Counted from the stretch's first letter, positions 1-5,678 are shown. The stretch: DNA of 6,257 nt from JBGTBQ01 sp041749275 (GCA_041749275.1 JBGTBQ010000098.1:1-6257), one strand, 5' to 3'. The notes: generated from the sequence alone by a model not told the origin. Numbers and translations are program-made.

Positions 1-65
1 CGTTTAGAGGCGGGCAATGCCCGCCGGTTCAACTTGAGACGGCGGGCATGGCCCGCCTCTAAACG
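1..65. repeat. REP-like nested palindrome (25-bp inverted arms)
   Basis: Arms 1-25 and 41-65 are reverse complements with a single mismatch (A16 against the position opposite it) around a 15-nt loop at 26-40. Each arm is itself palindromic: GGCGGGCA at 9-16 faces TGCCCGCC at 18-25, and GGCGGGC at 41-47 faces GCCCGCC at 51-57. The element can therefore form one long hairpin or two small GC-rich hairpins side by side, which is the architecture of paired REP sequences (BIMEs). It lies outside genes, and the DUF819 gene starts about 210 nt downstream. There is no T-run after it, so a simple intrinsic terminator is less likely, though a long GC stem could still block transcription or protect the 3' end of an upstream transcript. 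The window begins exactly at the left arm, so the element may extend further upstream. No second copy is in the window. Confidence 0.8.
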
Positions 66-71
66 GTCGTT

Positions 72-105
72 GATGTGGTCACATCCAATTGCAAATTGCC
101 ATAAT
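72..105 (+). promoter_or_regulatory. Candidate promoter with two operator-like dyads
   Basis: A possible -35 box TGGTCA (76-81, 4 of 6 consensus bases) is separated by 18 nt from CATAAT (100-105, 5 of 6). Two short dyads cover the same stretch: GATGTG-GT-CACATC at 72-85 overlaps the -35, and CAATT-GCA-AATTG at 86-98 fills the spacer. This stretch is AT-richer than its surroundings. If real, it would drive the DUF819-birA-glycosyltransferase-coaX run with a leader of roughly 165 nt. The boxes are imperfect and the dyads are short, so this is a suggestion only. Confidence 0.3.
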
Positions 106-191
106 TTCCGCCGCCCCCGCGGAGCTTGCCAGAGCAATGGAGGAGCGGCACGGGCTACAAACATTCCGCCCCCATGTGGCTTCTGAGACAC

Positions 192-212
192 GCTCTGAGA
201 AAAAGAGCTTTT
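192..212 (+). other. Weak stem-loop followed by TTTT in the leader
   Basis: GCTCT (192-196) can pair with AGAGC (204-208) across a 7-nt A-rich loop and is followed by TTTT (209-212). An overlapping alternative pairs AAAAG (201-205) with CTTTT (208-212). The shape recalls an intrinsic terminator or attenuator, but a 5-bp stem and four T residues are too weak for a firm call. The TCTGAGA direct repeats at 182-188 and 194-200 lie beside it. The rest of 66-277 shows nothing else convincing. Confidence 0.2.
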
Positions 213-277
213 GAACGGCGATTTATGGTAAAGGAATAGCTTTCGAGTGAGCAAATCCGTCCCGCGAGGCCGAAACA

Positions 278-1528
278 GTGAAAACGCCCCTGATTACCAA
301 CGATGCCGTCGTGCTCGGCATCCTGCTCTGCGTGCTCGCCGCCATCTTCATCACGTCGTCGAGCGAACGCCCGGTCTGGAAAAAGTTTTACGCCTACGTG
401 CCGTCGTTGCTGCTGTGCTACTTCATCCCGGCGATTCTCTCGACGGCGGGCATTATTTCGGGCGACACCTCGAAGCTCTACATGGTCGCGTCACAATACC
501 TGCTGCCGACGAGCCTCGTGCTCCTGACCTTGAGCCTCGACATGAAGGCCATCGCGCGGCTGGGGCCGAAGGCGGTGGTGATGTTTCTGGCGGGCACGGT
601 CGGGGTGATCTTGGGCGGGCCGCTGGCGTTGTTCCTCGTCTCTCTCGTCAGCCCGGAGACGGTCGGCGGCGCGGGGCCGGAGGCGGTCTGGCGCGGCCTC
701 TCGACCATCGCCGGGAGCTGGATCGGCGGGGGCGCGAACCAGACGGCGATGAAAGAGGTCTACGGCGCGAGCGACAATCTCTTCGGGACGATGATCGCCG
801 TGGATGTGATCGTGGCGAATATCTGGATGGCCTTCCTGCTCTTTGCCGCCGCGCGGGCTGAGAGGATTGACGCATGGACGGGCGCGGACACCTCTGCCAT
901 CAACGAGGTCAAGCGCAAGGTCGAAGAGTATCGCGCCAGCATCACGCGCATCCCGACGCTCGCGGACACGATGACGGTGCTCGCCATCGGCTTTGGCGCG
1001 ACGGCCATCGCGCACATCGGCGCGGATTTTCTCTCCCCCCTCATCGAACGACGCGCGCCGTATCTCGCGCCGTACAGTCTGACGAGCAAGTTCTTCTGGA
1101 TCGTGGTGATTGCGACGACCATCGGGATGCTGCTCTCGATCAGCTCGCGCGTCCGCGCGCTCGAAGGCGTGGGCGCGTCGCGGCTCGGCTCCGTCTTTCT
1201 CTACGTGCTCGTCGCCACCATCGGGATGAAGATGAACATCCTCGCCGTCTTCGATCAGCCGGGGCTGTTCGTCGTCGGTCTCATCTGGATGACCGTCCAC
1301 GCGACGATCATGCTCGTCACGGCGTATCTCATCAAAGCGCCGACCTTCTTTATGGCGGTCGGCAGCCAAGCCAACATCGGCGGCGCGGCGTCGGCCCCGG
1401 TCGTCGCCTCGGCCTTTCATCCGTCGCTCGCGCCCGTGGGCGTGCTCTTGGCCGTGCTCGGCTACGCGCTCGGCACCTACGGCGGCTGGCTGACGGGCCA
1501 GTTGCTGCGGCTCGTCGCGGGCGAGTAG
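278..1528 (+). CDS. DUF819 family multi-pass membrane protein
   Basis: This is a 416-residue hydrophobic protein of the DUF819 (YjcL-like) family, usual length about 380-420. I see around ten membrane segments, near residues 10-27, 41-61, 68-88, 97-124, 168-193, 228-250, 271-288, 304-323, 328-350 and 383-412. A polar, charged loop at 194-226 splits the protein into two halves. Each half has a Gly/Asn-rich breaker motif: GSWIGGGANQTA at 146-157 and GSQANIGGAASAPVVA at 362-377. The C-terminal stretch with APVGVLLAVLGYALGTYGG is typical of the family. As I recall, Pfam groups DUF819 with the CPA/AT transporter clan, so an inner-membrane ion or solute carrier is likely; the substrate is unknown. 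The GTG start is the only sensible one: GAGG at 266-269 lies 8 nt upstream, and an in-frame stop occurs at 248-250. birA follows after 6 nt. Confidence 0.9.
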   Translation: MKTPLITNDAVVLGILLCVLAAIFITSSSERPVWKKFYAYVPSLLLCYFIPAILSTAGIISGDTSKLYMVASQYLLPTSLVLLTLSLDMKAIARLGPKAVVMFLAGTVGVILGGPLALFLVSLVSPETVGGAGPEAVWRGLSTIAGSWIGGGANQTAMKEVYGASDNLFGTMIAVDVIVANIWMAFLLFAAARAERIDAWTGADTSAINEVKRKVEEYRASITRIPTLADTMTVLAIGFGATAIAHIGADFLSPLIERRAPYLAPYSLTSKFFWIVVIATTIGMLLSISSRVRALEGVGASRLGSVFLYVLVATIGMKMNILAVFDQPGLFVVGLIWMTVHATIMLVTAYLIKAPTFFMAVGSQANIGGAASAPVVASAFHPSLAPVGVLLAVLGYALGTYGGWLTGQLLRLVAGE

Positions 1529-1534
1529 CGGCGC

Positions 1535-2302
1535 ATGATGGAAGCATTTCTTCCAACCATCCTCCGCTTCGATTCGCTCCCCTCGACCAACGACGAGGCG
1601 GCGCGGCAGGCCGTCGCCGGGGCGCGCGAAGGCTTGTGCGTCGTCGCGCGCGAACAGACCGCCGGACGTGGACGGCAGCGGCGCGTGTGGGTGTCGCCGA
1701 AGGACGCGGGGTTGTACCTGAGCGTCGTGCTGCGCCCGCGCATCTCGTCGGAGAAGTGGACTCTCATCCCACTGATGTCCGCGCTCGCGGTGCGCGACGC
1801 GCTGGCTGAAAGCTGTCAGCTTGAAACAGACATCAAGTGGCCGAACGACATCCTCGCCGCCGGTCGCAAACTCTGCGGCATTCTCGCCGAGACGTTTGAG
1901 ACAAAGGCGGGCCGCGCCGTCGTCGTCGGCATCGGCGTCAACCTCGACGACCGCGCCTTCCCGCCGGGACTCGGCGAGACGGCTACTTCGGTCGCCGCCG
2001 AGACCACCACGACGCCGGACAGCGAAGCCTTCTTACGGTCGCTCACGCGCGCACTCGCGCGCCGCTACGAAGAGTTGCAGGCTGACGGCGGGGCGGAGAT
2101 GACGCTGCGCGAGTGGACAACTCATTCCTCCTTCGCCGAAGGCAAACGCGTGCGCGTCAGTGTAGCCGACGCGACGTTCGAGGGCCGGACGCGCGGGCTT
2201 GAACCGGACGGCGCGCTTCGCGTAGAAACAGACGCGGGCGAGATCGGAATTGTGCGCGCCGGAGACGTGACGGCTGTAAGGGAAGTGATGAGCGATGAGT
2301 GA
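1535..2302 (+). CDS. birA: Biotin--[acetyl-CoA-carboxylase] ligase, class I (no HTH domain)
   Basis: The enzyme activates biotin with ATP to biotinyl-5'-AMP and transfers biotin to the lysine of the biotin carboxyl carrier protein, in the cytoplasm. Family signatures appear in order over 255 residues: STN at 17-19, the biotin/AMP-binding loop GRGR at 44-47, KWPND at 101-105 (with the conserved Lys101), KLCGIL at 112-117 and GIGVN at 132-136. A C-terminal SH3-like domain occupies about 203-248. The N-terminal DNA-binding domain of E. coli BirA is absent, so this is a monofunctional ligase that cannot act as the biotin repressor by that route. It starts 6 nt after the DUF819 stop with tandem ATGs (1535, 1538) and no strong Shine-Dalgarno, which suggests translational coupling. 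The last five codons (VMSDE) and the stop are written by the heptamer repeat at 2284-2350, so the ancestral C-terminus was probably different. Confidence 0.95.
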   Translation: MMEAFLPTILRFDSLPSTNDEAARQAVAGAREGLCVVAREQTAGRGRQRRVWVSPKDAGLYLSVVLRPRISSEKWTLIPLMSALAVRDALAESCQLETDIKWPNDILAAGRKLCGILAETFETKAGRAVVVGIGVNLDDRAFPPGLGETATSVAAETTTTPDSEAFLRSLTRALARRYEELQADGGAEMTLREWTTHSSFAEGKRVRVSVADATFEGRTRGLEPDGALRVETDAGEIGIVRAGDVTAVREVMSDE

Positions 2303-2350
2303 TAAGACCAACGCTTTGGTCTGGTCATTCATCACTCATCACTCATCACT
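2284..2350. repeat. Inverted heptamer array forming a long hairpin
   Basis: The right side is three exact tandem copies of TCATCAC (2329-2335, 2336-2342, 2343-2349). The left side is the reverse complement, GTGATGA (2285-2291), with two one-mismatch copies at 2292-2298 and 2299-2305. The outer arms 2284-2303 and 2331-2350 match over 20 bp with one mismatch (C2293). An inner stem AGACCAA (2305-2311) with TTGGTCT (2316-2322) closes on the 4-nt loop CGCT. Unpaired bases are A2304 on the left and eight nt (2323-2330) on the right. The hairpin includes the birA stop codon (2300-2302) and ends one base before the next ATG. No T-run follows, so it is not a classical terminator. It could be a small mobile palindrome, a repeat expansion, or an mRNA processing or translation-control element. 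Confidence 0.85.
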
Positions 2351-3634
2351 ATGAAGAAAATCGTCCTCTCTACGTTCGGCTCGTTCGGCGACATACATCC
2401 TTACGTCGCCATCGCGCTCGAATTGAAAAATCGCGGTCATCATCCCGTCCTCGCCACATCCGAGGTGTACCGTGAGAAGATGGACGCGCTCGGACTCGAA
2501 CTGCACCCCGTCCGCCCCAGCCTGCCTTCGTTCGACCAGCCCGACGAAATGAGCCGGATGGTCAACGATTTCATGGACGCAAAGCAGGGCACGGAGCGCA
2601 TCTTCAACTGGCTGATGCCGCACCTGCGGGATGCTTACGAGGATACGCTCGACGCGGTGAGAGGCGCGGAGCTATTCGTCACGCACCCGCTTCCGTTCGT
2701 CGGCCCCATCGTCGCCCAGCAGACGGGCATCCGCTGGGTCTCCAGCGTGCTCGCGCCAATCTCGTTCTTCTCGGCCTACGACGCGCCCGTGCCGCCGCAA
2801 TACCCCGGCATCCATAGTCTGTTAAAACTGAGTCCCGCGATCACGCGCGCCTTCAAGCGAGTAGTCGAATGGAAGGTGAGCAAGATGGTCGCGCCCATCG
2901 CGCGGCTGCGCGCCGAGGTCGGACTGCCCGCGGGCCGCAACCCCGTGTTCGAGGGACAACACTCACCGACGCTTGTCCTCGCGCTTTTCTCGTCAGTGTT
3001 GGGTCAGCCGCAACCGGACTGGCCGCCAAACACGCGCGTCACCGGCTTCCCCTTTTACGACCGCCGCGACCGCGCGGGCGACGAGGCGAGCGCCGCGCCC
3101 GAACTGCTCGCCTTCCTCGACGCCGGGCCGCCGCCCGTCATTTTCACGCTCGGCTCGTCGGCCTTCTGGGCGGCGGCGGATTTTTACACACAGTCACTCA
3201 TGGCGGCGCGCTCAATCGGTCGCCGCGCGCTCCTGTTGATCGGCGATGAGCGCAACCGCCCCGCTGAGACGCTGCCGGAGGGCGTCGCCGCCTTCGAGTA
3301 TGCGCCGTTCAGCGAGGTGCTGCCGCGCGCGTGCGCCGTCGTGCATCAGGGCGGCGTCGGGACGACCGGGCAGGCTTTGCGCGCGGGACGGCCCGCCCTC
3401 GTCGTGCCTTTTAGCCACGACCAGTTCGACAACGGCGCGCGCGTCGAGCGTGCGGGGTGTGGACGAATGCTTCCGCGCGCGAAGTACGACGCCGAAAGCG
3501 CGGCGAGTATGTTGCGCGAGTTGCTTGAGAACGGCAGTTACACCTTGAACGCGGAACATGCCGGTCGCATCGTCCGCGCTGAAGATGGCGCGCGCACGGC
3601 GTGTGATTTAATCGAAGATGTATTGAGAAGGTAA
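2351..3634 (+). CDS. GT1-type glycosyltransferase (UGT/MGT-like)
   Basis: This 427-residue protein has the two-domain GT-B layout of nucleotide-sugar glycosyltransferases of the UGT/macrolide/sterol/RhlB-like type. The N-terminal acceptor domain opens with a beta strand and the loop GSFGDIHP (10-17). The C-terminal donor domain starts near residue 262 (VIFTLGSS) and holds the family signature: HQGGVGTTGQALRAG at 332-346, followed by PFSHDQFDN at 353-361. His332 and the D-Q pair at 357-358 are the expected contacts to the nucleotide sugar. Hydrophobic stretches are part of the fold; I see no signal peptide, so it should be cytoplasmic or membrane-associated. The acceptor (lipid, terpenoid or polyketide) cannot be read from sequence. 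The ATG at 2351 fits the start of the first beta strand, but it has no Shine-Dalgarno: the upstream 20 nt are heptamer repeat. Base use looks like that of its neighbours. It lies between birA and coaX; its link to either is unknown. Confidence 0.9.
   Translation: MKKIVLSTFGSFGDIHPYVAIALELKNRGHHPVLATSEVYREKMDALGLELHPVRPSLPSFDQPDEMSRMVNDFMDAKQGTERIFNWLMPHLRDAYEDTLDAVRGAELFVTHPLPFVGPIVAQQTGIRWVSSVLAPISFFSAYDAPVPPQYPGIHSLLKLSPAITRAFKRVVEWKVSKMVAPIARLRAEVGLPAGRNPVFEGQHSPTLVLALFSSVLGQPQPDWPPNTRVTGFPFYDRRDRAGDEASAAPELLAFLDAGPPPVIFTLGSSAFWAAADFYTQSLMAARSIGRRALLLIGDERNRPAETLPEGVAAFEYAPFSEVLPRACAVVHQGGVGTTGQALRAGRPALVVPFSHDQFDNGARVERAGCGRMLPRAKYDAESAASMLRELLENGSYTLNAEHAGRIVRAEDGARTACDLIEDVLRR
3626..3631 (+). 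promoter_or_regulatory. Ribosome-binding site of coaX inside the upstream gene
   Basis: AGAAGG forms the last two sense codons of the glycosyltransferase gene and sits 9 nt before the coaX ATG. It fixes that start and implies that coaX is translated from the same mRNA, probably coupled to termination of the glycosyltransferase. Confidence 0.7.
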
Positions 3635-3640
3635 AACTTT

Positions 3641-4444
3641 ATGCTGCTTGTGATGGATGTCGGGAACACGAATACATCGCTCGGCGTTTTCGAGGGCGAG
3701 ACGTTGGTCTATCACTGGCGACTGACGACCGAGAAGGCGCGCACGGTGGATGAGTATGGTGTTCAGGCGCGGAATCTGTTCGCGTTCGCGGGGTTGGATT
3801 TCCAGTCAATCAGGGCAGTCGCTATCGCTTCAGTCGTGCCGCAACTCAACCATACGCTGAAGCGGATGTCGGAACTCTATTTTCATCTTTCGCCGCTCTT
3901 TATTGACCACGCGAGCGATACGGGCCTGACGATACTTTACGACCCGCCGTCGGACGTAGGGGCCGACCGGATCGTGGACGCCGTCGCGGCGATGCACAAG
4001 TACGGCACACCCTGCATCGTCGTGGACTTCGGCACGGCGACCAACTTCGAGGTGATTGATGAGGGCGGGCGTTATCTGGGAGGCGTGCTCACGCCCGGCA
4101 TCTCAATCTCTTCGGACGCGCTGTTTGCGCGCGCCGCACGGCTGCCGCGCGTCGCCATCGAGCGGCCCCAAAAAGTCATCGGCGACTCGACCGTCGGCGC
4201 GCTCCAATCCGGCCTTTACTACGGGTATGCGGGACTCGTGGACGGTATCCTGCGCCGCATGATCGAGGAACTGGGCCGCAAGCCCACGGTCATCGCCACG
4301 GGCGGCCTCGCGGCACTGATCGCCACCGCGTCGGAGTATATCGAGGTGGTTGACCGCACCTTGACGCTCGACGGGCTGCGACTGGTTTACGAGATGAATC
4401 GGGAAAGCAAAGATGCCGGCGGAGGGGGGGACGAAGATGGGTGA
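3641..4444 (+). CDS. coaX: Type III pantothenate kinase
   Basis: CoaX phosphorylates pantothenate with ATP to 4'-phosphopantothenate, the first step of coenzyme A synthesis, in the cytoplasm. The 267-residue protein has the normal family length (about 255-270) and all key ASKHA-fold motifs: the phosphate loop DVGNTNTSLG at 6-15 (Asp6), PPSDVGADR at 102-110 with the proposed catalytic Asp109, DFGTAT at 129-134 (Asp129 for the monovalent cation site), GGVLTPGI at 147-154 and ATGGLA at 219-224. As known for the family, type III enzymes need a monovalent cation such as K+ and are not inhibited by CoA. One mild oddity is Asn135 where DFGTATT is usual. The Gly/Asp-rich tail (260-267) is probably disordered and overlaps the next reading frame by 8 nt. 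The start is supported by AGAAGG 9 nt upstream. Confidence 0.96.
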   Translation: MLLVMDVGNTNTSLGVFEGETLVYHWRLTTEKARTVDEYGVQARNLFAFAGLDFQSIRAVAIASVVPQLNHTLKRMSELYFHLSPLFIDHASDTGLTILYDPPSDVGADRIVDAVAAMHKYGTPCIVVDFGTATNFEVIDEGGRYLGGVLTPGISISSDALFARAARLPRVAIERPQKVIGDSTVGALQSGLYYGYAGLVDGILRRMIEELGRKPTVIATGGLAALIATASEYIEVVDRTLTLDGLRLVYEMNRESKDAGGGGDEDG

Positions 4445-4772
4445 AACGTTGAACGGCGTCCCGCCCACGGTCGGAACGACAACGCCGGGCGAAGGGGCGA
4501 TACCCGGCGCGGCGCACGCCACGGCGACGGAGAACGTTCGCGCGCGCCTCGACTCGATTGACCTGCTGCGCGGGCTATGGCTGATCTTTCTGGAATTCAC
4601 CGTCGCTCGCGCCGCCATCTATTTCAACTTCGATTACCGCGAGATTGGAGTGGCGCAGGTCATCCGGGTCATCGGCGTCTCGATGATCGTTCTCGCCGGA
4701 CTCATCCATCTGCCGTCTGCCTCCTGTTTTCCCTTGACTAATCGTCGCCGTCTGTTCATGCTGTCCGCCTGA
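4437..4772 (+). pseudogene. Remnant of DUF1624/HGSNAT-like membrane acyltransferase gene
   Basis: A 111-codon frame begins at ATG 4437 inside the coaX end, with GGAGG at 4421-4425 upstream. Residues 1-36 are a low-complexity polar leader. RLDSIDLLRG (37-46) is the usual N-terminal motif of DUF1624 (heparan-alpha-glucosaminide N-acetyltransferase-like) proteins. It runs directly into WLIFLEFTVAR and FNFDY (48-67), which in intact members I know lie well downstream, after a segment ending in an LLxRGLWLI motif. About 80-90 residues with the first membrane helices therefore seem to be deleted, with the join at the shared L-L-R-G (4563-4574). Homology ends again after IVLAGLIHLP (84-93); the last 18 residues look non-homologous, and the bulk of the multi-pass protein (200 or more residues) is missing. 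A short membrane peptide could still be translated by coupling to coaX, but enzyme activity is very unlikely. The family call rests on remembered motifs. Confidence 0.7.
4734..4762 (+). promoter_or_regulatory. Candidate sigma-70-type promoter within the pseudogene end
   Basis: TTGACT (4734-4739, 5 of 6) is followed after exactly 17 nt by CATGCT (4757-4762, 3 of 6). It lies in the non-homologous tail of the remnant, about 70 nt before the ATG at 4833. Transcription would start near 4769 and serve the gene at 4833 and probably those after it. The -35 and the spacing are good, but the -10 is poor. Confidence 0.4.
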
Positions 4773-4832
4773 AATTCGACCGATGGGTCTTTCCAGTTGT
4801 CTCAAAATCTGCATCCGCAAATTGAACCTTGT

Positions 4833-5648
4833 ATGAGTGAATCGCAAGGCGCGCGCGCCGCCAGAGAAGAGGGCGCGCCTGCCCGTCTGAACTACTTCAA
4901 CTATTTTACGGAGATTGAAGAGACCTTCGTCCGACGGCGCGGAAGGCATCTGTTGCTCGGCCCGCTCGACTGGGCTTTGATGGACAGTTGGAAACAGAAG
5001 GGCGTGCCCTTGCACGTCGTCCTGCGGGGCATCGAGAGCGCGTTCGATTCTTTTGAGGCGCGACCGCGAAGGCGCACCGTCAAGTCGCTCTACTATTGTC
5101 AGGAGGAGGTCGAGGCGCAGTTCGGCGAGTGGCTCGAAGGTCAGCGCGGGGCGAGCGCGAAGGTCGGCACGGAGGACGCGGACGAGGACGTTGCGGGCGA
5201 CGCGAAGACTGATGCTCAGGAAGAGAGCAAGGGTCTGCCGTTCCCGCGCTCGACCATCACGGCGCACCTCGCCGAGTGCCGGGAACTCCTGACGCAAGCG
5301 CGCGGCGCGAAACGCGACGGGCAAGGCGGGGGCGAGTTGGACGAATCGTTCGCCCGCGCGGCGGCGCGGCTCGAAGAGCTTGAGAAGGACTTCGCTGGTG
5401 CGTCACGGCCCGACGCGCAACTGTTGGAAGACTCTCTGACAGACCTCGAAGCTCTGCTGGATCGCGCCCTGCGCGCGTCGCTTTCGCCATCCGTGCTGGA
5501 AGCAAAGCGCGCGCACGCCGCCGAGCAGATCGAATCGTATCGCGCGCGGATGGAGCGCGCCACTTACGAGCAGACCCTCGACAACCTGCTGGCGAAGGCC
5601 CTGCGCGAAGATTTTGGCGTCCCTCGATTGAGCCTGTTCTACCTCTGA
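4833..5648 (+). CDS. Conserved protein of unknown function, two-part, acidic linker
   Basis: I do not assign a function. The 271-residue product has three parts. A compact N-terminal domain (about 19-102) carries NYFNYFTEIEETFVRRRG (20-37), PLDWALMDSWKQKGVPLHVV (44-63) and VKSLYYCQEEVE (83-94). I recall similar N-termini in unannotated Acidobacteriota proteins. The pattern of an aromatic-rich helix, then W-x3-G-x-P and a helix ending in Arg/Lys-rich and aromatic residues, is loosely like DnaD-type or winged-helix domains. An acidic, low-complexity linker follows (about 107-135). The C-terminal half (138-271) is rich in Ala, Glu, Arg and Leu and should be helical, partly coiled coil, ending in a hydrophobic LSLFYL. 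There is no signal peptide or membrane segment, so it is cytoplasmic. The ATG at 4833 is preferred because conserved sequence begins just after it; an in-frame TTG at 4797 would add 12 residues. Neither start has a strong Shine-Dalgarno. Confidence 0.75.
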   Translation: MSESQGARAAREEGAPARLNYFNYFTEIEETFVRRRGRHLLLGPLDWALMDSWKQKGVPLHVVLRGIESAFDSFEARPRRRTVKSLYYCQEEVEAQFGEWLEGQRGASAKVGTEDADEDVAGDAKTDAQEESKGLPFPRSTITAHLAECRELLTQARGAKRDGQGGGELDESFARAAARLEELEKDFAGASRPDAQLLEDSLTDLEALLDRALRASLSPSVLEAKRAHAAEQIESYRARMERATYEQTLDNLLAKALREDFGVPRLSLFYL

Positions 5649-5655
5649 CCGATTA

Positions 5656-5678
5656 CCTTCCCTCGCGGGAAGAAGGAG
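5656..5678 (+). promoter_or_regulatory. Strong Shine-Dalgarno with competing hairpins
   Basis: AAGGAG (5673-5678, within AGAAGGAGAT at 5671-5680) sits 9 nt before ATG 5688 and fixes that start. Just upstream, CTTCCC (5657-5662) pairs with GGGAAG (5667-5672) across the loop TCGC, leaving the site open. Alternatively CCTTC (5656-5660) pairs with GAAGG (5672-5676) and would hide the site. The two folds exclude each other. The gap 5649-5687 holds nothing else. Confidence 0.5.

Noticed and set aside
137..214. 25-codon open frame in the leader region (ATG 137, TGA 212-214)
   Set aside because: It has no ribosome-binding site at proper spacing and no recognisable product or run of regulatory codons. 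Such short frames arise by chance.
491..1420. Long minus-strand open frame opposite the DUF819 gene
   Set aside because: Its product is Arg/His/Asp-rich with no fold-like pattern, as expected from the antisense of a GC-rich gene. The + strand frame has clear membrane segments and family motifs.
874..1809. Long + strand open frame overlapping both DUF819 and birA
   Set aside because: It crosses two recognised genes out of frame and has a shadow composition (Arg, His, Gly) with no motifs.
2329..2349. Short tandem repeats as a CRISPR array
   Set aside because: The units are 7 bp with no spacers, and no cas genes are present.
2284..2350. Reading the birA-downstream hairpin as an intrinsic terminator
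   Set aside because: No T-run follows, the hairpin contains the birA stop and abuts the next ATG, and the downstream genes are tightly packed as in one operon.
4575..5324. Minus-strand open frame opposite the pseudogene and unknown protein
   Set aside because: There are no recognisable motifs. The + strand carries recognisable DUF1624 motifs and the NYFNYF pattern over the same span.
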